37,666 nt of DNA, taken from positions 1 to 37,666 of the forward strand of contig CAMAZK010000016.1 in the NCBI GenBank assembly GCA_945863205.1. Reading direction: 5' to 3'. This DNA comes from Akkermansia muciniphila. GTDB taxonomy: Bacteria > Verrucomicrobiota > Verrucomicrobiia > Verrucomicrobiales > Verrucomicrobiaceae. This document shows, piece by piece, positions 1-8,013 of the stretch (position 1 is the stretch's first letter; the number at the start of each line of letters is the position of its first letter). The notes beneath the pieces are model-generated. The model was not told where the DNA came from and did no database searches. It worked only from the letters and a program-made list of their open reading frames with translations. Position numbers and translations under genes: made by a program.

Positions 1-95
1 CGGACTGGCGGCAGCGCCGCGACACGATGATTCTCGAAAGCTAGCTGGCAAAGGTCGCCCCATCACGCGTCGAAGAGGCGACGGGGAAACGTGCA

Positions 96-827
96 TCACC
101 AAAACTCGAACGGCTTGAAGGCCGGCGGCGGTGAATCCTCCGCCAGCGTCATCTCCGGCGTCACCTTGATGCCCATGCGCTCATAGAGGTCGAGCATCTT
201 CGCCGTGGCCACCCGGCTGGCTTCGAGCACGATCTGTGACATCTCGGTGGATGGCATCGGTGGTGTTTCCTGGAGCTTGGTGCTGGTGATCATGTCGCGA
301 ACTTGCTGGAGGGTATGCGAACTGTTGTCTGCGACCTGCAGCGCAGGCACATGGGCATTGTCCCACAAGCCCCACTCATCGGCAAGCGGCAGATAATCCT
401 CCAGGAAGTGTCGCACGCTGCGCTCGTAGCGTCGGCGGATGTCGTCCTCCGGCACATGGTGGCCGCCGGTGAGCACGCGCAGTCGCACACGCTGCACCGC
501 CTGCGTGGCGGAGCCGATCATGATGTAGTGGAGCACGATGCGATAGCCGCCCAGCTTCGCCTCACGGAGCAGTTTCACATACGTTTTGCCGCTCAGAGTC
601 GATTCGAGGGCGAAACTTGCTCCCGCCTCGATCAAACCTCGTGCCTCCTCAATGAGCCGCCGTCCGGCAGAAAAGGCCACCAACTCGGGATTCGTCGGGG
701 AAAGTCCCTTGGCGATCAAATCCGCGTTCAAGAACCGCCCGATGCCCAGGCGTGGCAGCAGCTCACGCGCCAGCGTGGACTTTCCAGCTCCGTTGCAGCC
801 GCCGATGACACAAATCGTGGATGACAT
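96..827 (-). CDS. Zeta-toxin-like P-loop kinase (COG4185 type)
   Basis: Encodes a 243-residue P-loop NTPase of the zeta-toxin / COG4185 predicted-ATPase group. A Walker A motif GGCNGAGKST lies at residues 9-18. It is followed by the family-typical NAD-LIA segment, an ESTLSGKTY block and a GGHHVPEDDIRRRYERS segment that supplies arginines for phosphate handling. In zeta toxins this fold phosphorylates UDP-N-acetylglucosamine; chromosomal COG4185 members are often of unknown substrate. No epsilon-type antitoxin ORF is adjacent, so a toxin role is unproven. I chose the ATG at 827 because the Walker A must sit close to the N terminus; an in-frame start at 872 would add 15 unconserved residues and overlap the divergent rsuA-like gene. 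The last 60 residues form an acidic/proline tail with no recognised domain. Confidence 0.8.
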   Translation of the reverse strand: MSSTICVIGGCNGAGKSTLARELLPRLGIGRFLNADLIAKGLSPTNPELVAFSAGRRLIEEARGLIEAGASFALESTLSGKTYVKLLREAKLGGYRIVLHYIMIGSATQAVQRVRLRVLTGGHHVPEDDIRRRYERSVRHFLEDYLPLADEWGLWDNAHVPALQVADNSSHTLQQVRDMITSTKLQETPPMPSTEMSQIVLEASRVATAKMLDLYERMGIKVTPEMTLAEDSPPPAFKPFEFW

Positions 828-870
828 GACGCGGTGAGCATGCAGCATCCGTTTCTCTTTGCCAACACCC

Positions 871-1575
871 ATGCGCCGCCTCGACCAGCTTCTCTCCTCC
901 CTCGGTTATTGTTCGCGTCGCGAGGCGATGGCGTTTGTCAAAGAGGGGCGTGTGAAGCTCGACGGTGCGGTGGTGAAACGGTCGGACCAGCGGGTGGATT
1001 CGGCCTTGATCACCGTCGATGACCAGCCGCTGGAGGCGCCGGAAGGTTTGCTGGCGATGCTGCACAAACCGGTGGGCTATGCCTGCACGCACAGCGCGGA
1101 TGAGGGACCGAACATTTACGAATTGCTGCCGGCGCACTGGCCGGATCGCAATCCGGCGGTGACGAGCGTGGGACGGTTGGACAAGGACACGAGCGGCTTG
1201 TTGCTTGTCACCGACCTCGGCAGCCTGGTGCATCGCTTCACCTCGCCAAAGTCGGAGGTTGAGAAGACTTACCTCGTGGAGGTGGATCGCGAGCTTGAGG
1301 CTGCGCTGGTCGAGGTCTTTGCAAAAGGCGATCTCATGCTGCGCAGCGAGGAAAAACCCTGCCTGCCCGCGAAACTCGAGATCGTTTCGACAAAGACCGC
1401 ACGCCTCACGATCACCGAGGGCCGCTACCATCAGGTGCGGCGCATGTTCGCCAGTCAGGGCTGGCACGTGGAGAAGCTGCACCGCGAGCGCTTTGGCCCG
1501 TATGAACTGAGTGATTTGGCCGAGGGCGAGTGGCGGATGCTCTCCGTGGAACAAGCCGCTAAGCAGGAACGTTGA
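871..1575 (+). CDS. 16S/23S rRNA pseudouridine synthase, RsuA/RluB family
   Basis: A 234-residue pseudouridine synthase. An N-terminal S4 RNA-binding domain (MRRLDQLLSSLGYCSRREA, VKEGRVKLDG) is followed by the catalytic domain with motif GRLDKDTSGLLL, whose first Asp is the catalytic residue, and the C-terminal ITEGRYHQVRRMF block typical of RsuA/RluB/RluE. It isomerises a specific uridine in rRNA. Similarity looks closest to RsuA (16S U516), but subfamily assignment from sequence alone is uncertain. ATG at 871 places the S4 domain at the start; an upstream TTG at 859 would add only four residues. It is divergent from the zeta-like kinase with about 43 bp between starts, so the promoters must be compact. 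Confidence 0.9.
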   Translation: MRRLDQLLSSLGYCSRREAMAFVKEGRVKLDGAVVKRSDQRVDSALITVDDQPLEAPEGLLAMLHKPVGYACTHSADEGPNIYELLPAHWPDRNPAVTSVGRLDKDTSGLLLVTDLGSLVHRFTSPKSEVEKTYLVEVDRELEAALVEVFAKGDLMLRSEEKPCLPAKLEIVSTKTARLTITEGRYHQVRRMFASQGWHVEKLHRERFGPYELSDLAEGEWRMLSVEQAAKQER

Positions 1576-1583
1576 CGCCAGCG

Positions 1584-1842
1584 ATGAAAACGCTGCTCGC
1601 TCTTCTCACGCTGAGTCTTACGTCCATGGCGATGGCGGACCGGCCGAACCTCCTCCTCGTGCTCGCAGATGAGCTCTGATACGGGGACTTGGAGGAACTG
1701 CTGCAGGCCAAATACGCCGACGTGAAGAACGAAGCGCCGATGTGGCCCGCATGGAAATTCACAGGGGGCTGAAGGGGAAAAGATCGTGTGGGCCGACTAT
1801 GTGAAAAAGAAGAAGGCTGCTCCCGTGAAGAAGCAGCCTTGA
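1584..1842 (+). pseudogene. Sulfatase remnant (N- and C-terminal ends only)
   Basis: Starting at the ATG at 1584, the frame gives a signal peptide (MKTLLALLTLSLTSMAMA) and then RPNLLLVLADEL, the canonical start of secreted type I sulfatases. A stop (TGA at 1677) follows. The frame continues with YGDLEE, matching the sulfatase GYGDLG block, and then jumps to a C-terminal-like stretch (AKYADVKNEAPMWPAWKFTGG). A second stop and a +1 shift in a G-run near 1765-1770 separate this from KIVWADYVKKKKAAPVKKQP, ending at a TGA at 1840. The CxPSR active site and almost the whole catalytic domain are missing. Seen: stop, frameshift and large internal deletion. Inferred: an old, inactive sulfatase copy. 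Confidence 0.7.
1801..1840 (-). terminator. Rho-independent terminator of the small lipoprotein gene
   Basis: Perfect 9-bp inverted repeat AAGGCTGCT (1813-1821) / AGCAGCCTT (1832-1840) with a 10-nt loop. On the minus strand the stem is followed by CTTCTTTTTCAC, a T-rich tail. It lies 9 bp past the stop of the minus-strand lipoprotein gene and overlaps the end of the sulfatase remnant. Confidence 0.7.
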
Positions 1843-1849
1843 TCATTGA

Positions 1850-2101
1850 TCAGCGCCAGCCGCGTCCGCGAAAACCGCCAGGTCCGCAGGAGGGAGGCGG
1901 TGGTGCGCACGCATTTCCGCGGAATCCACCATAGCCGAAATTGCGGGCGGGATAGATCACGGGACGCGAGACAAAGCCCGGGTGATAAACCGGGGCGGGG
2001 CAGGGCGCACCCCAAGCCAGCGGATCGTCATAGACGTAGCAGGATGAGAGACCGGTGGCCAGAAGCAGCGCACCGACAGCGGTGAGGATTTTTCTTTTCA
2101 T
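1850..2101 (-). CDS. Small Gly/Pro-rich lipoprotein
   Basis: An 83-residue protein with a clear lipoprotein signal peptide: MKRKILTAVGALLLATG followed by lipobox LSSC, giving a lipidated cysteine at about residue 21. The mature part is rich in Tyr, Pro and Gly (PVYHPGFVSRPVIYPARNFGYGGF) and has four further cysteines. No domain is recognised; its composition resembles small envelope lipoproteins that are common and poorly conserved. A terminator follows the stop. The gene diverges from the YceH-like gene. Function unknown. Confidence 0.7.
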   Translation of the reverse strand: MKRKILTAVGALLLATGLSSCYVYDDPLAWGAPCPAPVYHPGFVSRPVIYPARNFGYGGFRGNACAPPPPSCGPGGFRGRGWR

Positions 2102-2183
2102 AGCGGCGGGATTCGACGCGATGAGGTGGGAACTATTCAGAGGAAGTTGCGCCCCAAATGTCGTGCGCCATCATCACGCCCTC

Positions 2184-2876
2184 ATGCCCACCGAATCCGT
2201 CACGCCCGCCATTCTGTTCACCCTCACCGCCGAGGAGGCCCGCGTTCTGGGATGCCTGATCGAGAAGGAGATCACGCTGCCGGACTACTACCCGATGACG
2301 CTGAACGCGCTGGTCACCGCATGCAATCAGACGACGAACCGCGATCCGATCGTCCGCTACGATGAGCGCACCGTATTGCAGGCGCTGGAGTCGATGAAAT
2401 CCCACGGTTATGTGTTCGAAGTGAACATCGTGGGCGGACGTGCGCTGAAGTACCGGCACAATATGAAAAGCCGCGTCCCCGGGCTGGAGCGTCCGCAGAT
2501 GGCGCTGCTGTGCATGCTGCTGCTGCGCGGTCCGCAGACGGCCGGAGAGCTCCGGCAGCGGACGGAGCGGCTGCATGCGTTCGAGGATGTGGCGGCGGTG
2601 GAGAACACGCTGGCTGAGCTGATCGGCTATGCGGAGGGACCGCTGGTGCAATGCATTCCCGCAGGCCCGGGACAGCGCGTGGCGCAGCTCATGCACCTCT
2701 ATCATGGCGAGGTCGCGGGCGCACCGGCGGCTTCCTCTGCGCCGAGTATTTCTGTGACTGCGCTGACGCCTGCCACGACGAGCGACGATGAATGGCGGGC
2801 AAGGATCGAGGCGGAGATCACTCTGCTGCAAGCGCAGGTCTCCCGCCTGCAAACGCTGGTTGGTGCGGTGAAGTGA
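2184..2876 (+). CDS. YceH / DUF480 (UPF0502) family protein
   Basis: A 230-residue member of the YceH/DUF480 family, made of two winged-helix domains. Diagnostic segments are LTAEEARVLGCLIEKE, PDYYPMTLNALVTACNQ-TNRDP and YDERTVLQALESMKSHGYV near the N terminus, then RPQMALLCMLLLRGPQTAGELRQRTERLH for the second helical unit. The C-terminal 20 residues (RIEAEITLLQAQVSRLQTLV) are predicted coiled coil, as is usual for the family. The molecular role is not established. I chose ATG 2184; the longer frame from 2055 would read back through the divergent lipoprotein promoter and start. It converges with the PDZ protein; a 7-bp hairpin at 2879-2895 lies at the junction. Confidence 0.85.
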   Translation: MPTESVTPAILFTLTAEEARVLGCLIEKEITLPDYYPMTLNALVTACNQTTNRDPIVRYDERTVLQALESMKSHGYVFEVNIVGGRALKYRHNMKSRVPGLERPQMALLCMLLLRGPQTAGELRQRTERLHAFEDVAAVENTLAELIGYAEGPLVQCIPAGPGQRVAQLMHLYHGEVAGAPAASSAPSISVTALTPATTSDDEWRARIEAEITLLQAQVSRLQTLVGAVK

Positions 2877-2878
2877 GA

Positions 2879-2895
2879 GCTGGAGTTACTCCAGC
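2879..2895. terminator. Short hairpin between convergent genes
   Basis: GCTGGAG / CTCCAGC with loop TTA sits exactly between the YceH-like stop and the PDZ-protein stop, which it overlaps. There is no T-run, so termination is inferred only from position. Confidence 0.35.
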
Positions 2896-4445
2896 CGCTT
2901 CAGGCTGCCGATTCGGTAGGCGCCGTCGAGAAGCTTCATGTTGTCCCGCTCGGCGTTGAAGGTGTCGAGGTAAAGGATATGCGGGAAGTCGTCGAGTTCG
3001 ATGACATGCCAGGTTTCCTTGGCGCTCTTGAAGGCGTCCGCGAGATCGGCGAGTTCGTTGATCGGCTTGCCGTTCACCTTGTTGACCACCTGACCGCCGA
3101 GTTTCTCGTAGCCCTGGGCGCTGGGGGTGGGAAGAACGAGGCTGAGAAAGACGAGCTTCTTGCGGCCCTGTTCCTCGTATTTTTCCGGATTCGTGGCGAT
3201 GCGGTCGAGGCGCAGGATGGCGCCGCCGCGCTGATCATTGCCAAAGGAATCGAGGTAGGGGCGGGACAGTTCCTGAAAGAGCATGCCGCCCATGAGCACG
3301 TACTTCGGCCCGCGATCGAACTGATACGGCAGCACGAGATAGTCCTCAGGCTTCCGGCGTGTGAGCTTCCCTTCGAGGGTGATCTCCTTGCCTTCACGAA
3401 TGACTTTGATTTCCACTTTGTCCCCGACATAGGCACGACCGCGCACGAGATGGCCAGCGCTGAGGGCGCCGAATTGCGGGTCCTTATAATCGCCGCGGGA
3501 GTCGATGGTGAAGCCGTTGATGGAGATGAGGATGTCTCCCTTCTTCATGCCCGCCTGTTCAGCGGAGCCGCCCTTCAAGACGCTGGTGATCAAGACGCCC
3601 GGAGCGTCCGGCTTGAGGCCCAGGTAGTCTCGAAACTGCTCGTCCTGGGTGGCTTGCAGTTCCATCCCGAGACCGGGAAAGCCTTCGTAACTGCCATCGG
3701 CCACGTCTTTGAGAAAGTGCTCGATGATCGGCGCTGGAAGGACCGTGGTGACCTGGTTCTTAGAGTCGTAGCTGAGCAGCAGACCCGCGAGTTTATCACC
3801 TTTCACCACGGGCAGCGTGAAGCTGTTCGCCTCGCTGCGCACGATGTTGTTGGCCTCATAGACGAGGAATCCGGAGCCCTCGACGATGTAGCGGCGGGTG
3901 AGCACCTTGCTGATGGTGAGCGGGCTTTTGATCAGGTCGCCGACGCGACCGGTCTGCAGAACGAACACTTCGTCTCCGATGCGGGCGGAGGTATCGAGCC
4001 CCATCGGTTTCAAACCGGCAAAGAAGGCCTTTTGCCGGTCCGAGGGCGGCGACTCGAGCAGTGCGAGATTGGCCTCGTAATCGACCGCCACGACTTTGGC
4101 CGGGATTTTCTGACCGCTTTCGGGCAGCTCCAGCTCGATGTAGGTGGCGTCGGCGGCCATCTGGGCGGTGACGAGCACACGGTTGCCCGCCATCACCACG
4201 CCGAGTCCCCGGCGTCCGCCGGGAGACTCCTTCTGCCAGGGCAGGTGCAGATTGTAGGACTGGGAGGTGGCGTTCACCTTCACGAGCGAGCGGTTCTGCG
4301 CAACCTGTGCGGCTCCGGCGGCGGCGGCCTGTTCAGCGGCGGGAATGATCCGCTTCTTTTTGACAGCGGCGGGCCCGGGAACCTGGGCCTGCAAAAACGA
4401 GGCGCTGGTCGCGAGGAGGAGGAGCAGGGATGAAAAGAGCTTCAT
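2886..4445 (-). CDS. HtrA-like PDZ protein with lost catalytic triad
   Basis: A 519-residue secreted protein with a signal peptide (MKLFSSLLLLLATSASFLQA), a trypsin-fold domain and PDZ domains. It aligns along its length with the next gene upstream, but all three catalytic positions differ. The TNAHVV block is replaced by LVTAQMAADAT (Gln95 where His is expected). The DLALIE Asp is Asn126 in ANLALLE. The GNSGGPV block is NSFTLPVV, placing Phe209 at the nucleophile position. PDZ1 is clear at about residues 255-330 (PGVLITSVLKGGSAEQAGMK, GDILISING). The C-terminal part (RGPKYVLMGGMLFQELSRPY) matches the PDZ2-like module of plant Deg-type proteases. It probably acts as a periplasmic binding or chaperone partner rather than a protease. 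The start is the ATG at 4445, 42 bp downstream of the active paralogue's stop, suggesting one operon. Confidence 0.85.
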   Translation of the reverse strand: MKLFSSLLLLLATSASFLQAQVPGPAAVKKKRIIPAAEQAAAAGAAQVAQNRSLVKVNATSQSYNLHLPWQKESPGGRRGLGVVMAGNRVLVTAQMAADATYIELELPESGQKIPAKVVAVDYEANLALLESPPSDRQKAFFAGLKPMGLDTSARIGDEVFVLQTGRVGDLIKSPLTISKVLTRRYIVEGSGFLVYEANNIVRSEANSFTLPVVKGDKLAGLLLSYDSKNQVTTVLPAPIIEHFLKDVADGSYEGFPGLGMELQATQDEQFRDYLGLKPDAPGVLITSVLKGGSAEQAGMKKGDILISINGFTIDSRGDYKDPQFGALSAGHLVRGRAYVGDKVEIKVIREGKEITLEGKLTRRKPEDYLVLPYQFDRGPKYVLMGGMLFQELSRPYLDSFGNDQRGGAILRLDRIATNPEKYEEQGRKKLVFLSLVLPTPSAQGYEKLGGQVVNKVNGKPINELADLADAFKSAKETWHVIELDDFPHILYLDTFNAERDNMKLLDGAYRIGSLKRLE

Positions 4446-4487
4446 GAGATCGTCTGGCGTAAAAGTTTCAAAAGGCGGAGAACCGGA

Positions 4488-5987
4488 TCACTCCTGCCCG
4501 AGGAAGACATCACCCTGGATGTTGTAGGTCTGCATGATGCGGGGATGCGCCGCCTCCGCGAGTTCACGCTTGAGGATGAGCGGGCGGCTCTTCTCCAGCA
4601 GGCGGATTTCGACGAAGGCCGAGTCCTTCTTCGACAAGGCGGTCTGCACGTCTTTGAGGGATGTGATCTTCACGCCGTTGATCTCATCGACGATGCTTTG
4701 CGCATAGGGGGCGAGCCAGGTGTTCACCTCGTCTGGCAGCACGGTGGTGAGGATGACCGGCTCAGGCCGCTCGACGTAGAGCTTGTCGGTCAGGAAGTTG
4801 TCGAAAACGTAGCTCACCGTGCGGTCGCGGATCTGGTGTGCGTCCATCAGGTTCCGGTCCATCGGCTGAAACACGAGACCGGCGAAGACGATGTAGCGCG
4901 GGCGCTGGTTGTAGGTGGCGCCGAGGCGCACATACGGATCGAAACGCTTCAGCGTGACTGTGGACTCCATCTTTTTGCCGCCGCGCAGGTAGGCCAGCTT
5001 GATCTTGTCCCCGGCGAACTTGCGCTCGACGATTTCATTCATGTCCATCAGCTCGCCTTCAAACCGGACGAGGCCGTTGTTGAGGACGGGATTGTCGTCG
5101 ATGCTCAAAATGACGTCGCCGACCTTCAAGACGCCTCCCACGCTGCCGGCGGGCTCCACATCTCCGACCATCACGCCCACGCCGCCGCCGTTCAGACCGA
5201 GCGCCTTGGCCTGGGCGGGGTTTTCGATGGGGAAATCGCTCGCCGCGAGATCGACATAGTGATCATAGCGTCCGTCCTCGACGTCTTTGAGGAAGCGCTT
5301 GATCACCGGCACCGGGATCATGTAGCCGACGTTTTGTGCGACGCGTCCGCTGAAGCCCTGAAAGGCCACACCGACCACTTTCCCGCCCTGCATGACGGGA
5401 CCGCCGGAGTTGCCAGGATTGATCGCTGCGTCCACCTGGATCGCCAGATGCGAATCCACGCTCGTGTGGCTGTAGGGCCTGAAATCGATGCGGGAGACGA
5501 CACCCCGCGTGACGGAGATGCGGTCGCCACCGATGGGGTAACCGATGGCGATGACCTCCGTGTTCAGCTGCGGGATGCCGCCAAAATCGAGCGGCGTGAG
5601 TTTTTCAAAGTGCTTCGCGTCTTCCGCCTCGATCAGCGCCAGATCGCAGTCATGCGCCACATGGACGACTCGCGCCGGATGCGGCTCGGGATCGTTGCTG
5701 GTGCGGATGAGGATGCGTGTGGCGTCGCTGACGACGTGCGCATTGGTCAGGAAACGATTCTTGCCGATGAGGAATCCGGTGCCGCTGCCCCCGCTCGGCT
5801 GTCCGGCATTCCACGGCTCGCGGTAGTCCGGAACGAGCACCGACACGTCGATGTTCACGACACCGTCCCAGTCGCCCGAAGCGACATCGATGGCCTGGTT
5901 CGCGGTGGCGGATTCCGGAGCCGGCTGCGCCCTCACAGGCGTCAGAGCGGCGAAGGCGAGGAGCGGGAGAAGCAGGCGGGGGTTCAT
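4488..5987 (-). CDS. Trypsin-like serine protease, HtrA/Deg family with PDZ
   Basis: A 499-residue secreted protease. It has a signal peptide (MNPRLLLPLLAFAALTPVRA) and then a catalytic domain with an intact triad: His84 in LTNAHVV, Asp115 in DCDLALIE and Ser194 in INPGNSGGPV. A PDZ domain follows at about 270-350 (VGVMVGDVEPAGSVGGVLK, GDVILSIDDNPV). The C-terminal region (RPRYIVFAGLVFQPMDRNLMD, EINGVKITSLKDVQTAL) resembles the second PDZ of plant Deg-type enzymes. It probably degrades or refolds damaged envelope proteins. I chose ATG 5987 because it begins the signal peptide; the ORF start at 6014 would add nine residues in front of it. Directly downstream lies a paralogue lacking the triad. 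Confidence 0.9.
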   Translation of the reverse strand: MNPRLLLPLLAFAALTPVRAQPAPESATANQAIDVASGDWDGVVNIDVSVLVPDYREPWNAGQPSGGSGTGFLIGKNRFLTNAHVVSDATRILIRTSNDPEPHPARVVHVAHDCDLALIEAEDAKHFEKLTPLDFGGIPQLNTEVIAIGYPIGGDRISVTRGVVSRIDFRPYSHTSVDSHLAIQVDAAINPGNSGGPVMQGGKVVGVAFQGFSGRVAQNVGYMIPVPVIKRFLKDVEDGRYDHYVDLAASDFPIENPAQAKALGLNGGGVGVMVGDVEPAGSVGGVLKVGDVILSIDDNPVLNNGLVRFEGELMDMNEIVERKFAGDKIKLAYLRGGKKMESTVTLKRFDPYVRLGATYNQRPRYIVFAGLVFQPMDRNLMDAHQIRDRTVSYVFDNFLTDKLYVERPEPVILTTVLPDEVNTWLAPYAQSIVDEINGVKITSLKDVQTALSKKDSAFVEIRLLEKSRPLILKRELAEAAHPRIMQTYNIQGDVFLGQE

Positions 5988-6075
5988 GCGGTTGGCGGTC
6001 AAGACAGGAAACATACGCGTCCCGCCGCCGGAAACACAAGCGTGCTGATGAAATATTCGGGCAAGGCCCGCAGCA

Positions 6076-7725
6076 TCACTTCCCCGCCTTCTTTTTCGCC
6101 TCCATCAGCTTCTTCAGTGCTGCGGCACGCTGGGCATTCTGAGCCTCGGCGCTGTTCGGATTGGCCGGATCGGTGACCATCGGGAAGTCGTCGGTGCGGA
6201 AGGGTGTGACGGGCAGGCCTTCGACGGAATAGACGTTGCAGACGGGATTGTCGGCCCAGGCGTAGCGGACGGCGACGGGCTTCGGCACGCTCGGGCTGCT
6301 GACTTCGATCTGGTTCGTGCCCTTCTTCGAGCCGCCGATGATGCTGGCCTTCGCCCAGACCCACTTCTTGTCCTCACCGCAGATGGCGAAGCCCTGCGGC
6401 TCGTCGATATCGACCGTGCGCAGGCCTGAGGGTGCGAAATCGAAGGTGAGCAGCGCTTTGCCGCCCGCAAACTTCGCGTCCTTCAGCTCCGGGCTGCGGT
6501 AAACGAGCTTCTGGCCGTAGTCGTTGACCAAGGCCCAGCGGGCGAGGCGCTCGGCGACGTCGCGCTTGTTCTTCGGATGGATGTCGTTCGCTTCGCCAAG
6601 GTCGGTGATGACGCACTGGCCGGTCTTCGGCAGCTTTGACATCGTGAGCGTCTGCGCCTCGCGCAGCTCGGCCCAATCGCTGTCGCCAGGTTCGGTCTGG
6701 TAGGGTTTGAAATCGGCGAGCTGGACCCAGTAGAAGGGGAAATCGCCCTGCTTCCACTCCTTGCGCCAATGCTCGATCATGAAGGGAAACAGGTCGCGGT
6801 ATTCCTTCGCGCGGCTGGAGTTCGACTCGCCCTGGTACCAGATCGCGCCCTTGATGCCGTAGCCGATGGTCGGATGCAGCACGCCCGCGTAAAGGTTGCC
6901 CGGGCGATGCTGGCCCGTCATCGGATTCTGCGGCCCACGCGGTGCGGCTGCGGTGAACATCTTGCCTGCTTTGATCGCTTCGCTGCGAGCTTTGGCCCAC
7001 GCGGCCACCTTTTCTTTGTGATCGGCCAGCTGCTTGTCGAATGCGGCCTGCGTGAAGGTGGCCTCGGTCTGCTTCCACTTCGCGATCATGGAGGCAAAGC
7101 GCGGATCTTTCTCCAGCACGTCGCGCTTCACCCAGGCCTCGCAGGCGCTGCCGCCCCAGGCGTTGTCGATCAGACCGACCGGCACGCCGAGCATTTCATG
7201 CAGCACGCGGCCGAAGTGATAGCCCACGGCTGTGAACTGCCCCGCATTGGTCGGGCTGCACTCCTCCCACTGGCCTTTGAAGTCGTCTTGAATCTCCTGC
7301 GTGCCGACCTGTGGCACCGAAATGAGGCGGATCAGCGGATGCTTCGCCTGCGCGATGTCCAAATCGGCATCCCAGGTGCTGCCGAGGTTGAAGCCCATGT
7401 TCGACTGACCGGAGCAGACCCACACCTCTCCCACGAGCACGTTTTTGAGTTCACGCGTGCTGCTGCCCTTGATCGTGATCGTCGCCGGTTTCGCGTTCGC
7501 TGGCACCGCGTCGAGTTTCACGGTCCACTTGCCCTTCGCATCGGCTTTCGCGGTCTTCGTCTGGCCTGCGAACATCACCGTCACCTTCGTGCCCGGCGCA
7601 TCCCAGCCCCAGATTGGATTCGCATGCTTCTGCTGCAGCACCATGTTGTCGCCGATGATGGCAGGGAGTTTCAGTTCGGCGCGGGCGGTGAGTGCGAGAA
7701 GGGTGAAGAGACAGAGAAGGCGCAT
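6076..7725 (-). CDS. Sialate O-acetylesterase (SGNH-type)
   Basis: A 549-residue secreted esterase of the sialate 9-O-acetylesterase family. Signal peptide MRLLCLFTLLALTARA is followed by the family N terminus (LPAIIGDNMVLQQ, IWGWDAPGTKVTV). The nucleophile motif GQSNMG has Ser108; the Asp/His pair is in GEANDIHPKNK. IWYQGESN is the second diagnostic block. These enzymes remove acetyl groups from sialic acids or acetylated polysaccharides. In Verrucomicrobiota they usually belong to glycan degradation sets, but here there is no neighbouring sialidase. The ATG at 7725 gives a clean signal peptide; the longer frame to 7968 covers repeat-containing intergenic DNA and is rejected. The C terminus is a Lys/Ala-rich tail. 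Confidence 0.9.
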   Translation of the reverse strand: MRLLCLFTLLALTARAELKLPAIIGDNMVLQQKHANPIWGWDAPGTKVTVMFAGQTKTAKADAKGKWTVKLDAVPANAKPATITIKGSSTRELKNVLVGEVWVCSGQSNMGFNLGSTWDADLDIAQAKHPLIRLISVPQVGTQEIQDDFKGQWEECSPTNAGQFTAVGYHFGRVLHEMLGVPVGLIDNAWGGSACEAWVKRDVLEKDPRFASMIAKWKQTEATFTQAAFDKQLADHKEKVAAWAKARSEAIKAGKMFTAAAPRGPQNPMTGQHRPGNLYAGVLHPTIGYGIKGAIWYQGESNSSRAKEYRDLFPFMIEHWRKEWKQGDFPFYWVQLADFKPYQTEPGDSDWAELREAQTLTMSKLPKTGQCVITDLGEANDIHPKNKRDVAERLARWALVNDYGQKLVYRSPELKDAKFAGGKALLTFDFAPSGLRTVDIDEPQGFAICGEDKKWVWAKASIIGGSKKGTNQIEVSSPSVPKPVAVRYAWADNPVCNVYSVEGLPVTPFRTDDFPMVTDPANPNSAEAQNAQRAAALKKLMEAKKKAGK

Positions 7726-7804
7726 GGTTGGTAAAAGTGGACGAAGGGAACGCCGCAAAGAGGCCGGGCATTGCAGCAAGCGCTCCTCATCGTGCGGTCG
7801 GTCA

Positions 7805-7852
7805 CCAAAGTGGTCCGCACCTGCGAAGCCGCGAAGCGAATCCCCTGTGCGG
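7805..7852 (+). repeat. Dispersed palindromic repeat, copy 1 (interrupted)
   Basis: CCAAAGTGGTCCGCAC followed 21 bp later by CCCCTGTGCGG. The left part is identical to the element at 27889-27918; here the two arms (CCGCAC / GTGCGG) are separated by an insert of GCGAAG-rich sequence. Confidence 0.55.
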
Positions 7853-7943
7853 GCGTGGCAGGCTCCTGGCAGGCTTTGCAGGCAAAAACTCCGCATCCAC
7901 AGAATTCTGGTGGAAGATCGGAGTGCTGGCTGATCGCGGAGCG

Positions 7944-7963
7944 CCGCACAGGGGACTGTGCGG
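7944..7963 (-). repeat. Dispersed palindromic repeat, copy 2 (inverted)
   Basis: CCGCACAG-GGGA-CTGTGCGG, a perfect 8-bp stem with a 4-nt loop. Read on the minus strand the loop becomes TCCC, identical to the element at 27899-27918. It lies in the divergent gap between the esterase and the OppA-like gene, inverted relative to copy 1. Confidence 0.6.
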
Positions 7964-8013
7964 AGCACTATCTTTGTGCTGCGAACGCGCGGGAGGCTGT
8001 GCTAGCGTTTCGA

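Noticed and set aside
54..82. Terminator after the zeta-like kinase
   Set aside because: Only a 6-bp stem (GTCGCC/GGCGAC) with a 17-nt loop and no T-run.
4545..6176. 543-residue ORF opposite the HtrA gene
   Set aside because: Antisense shadow; the minus strand has clear catalytic motifs and a signal peptide.
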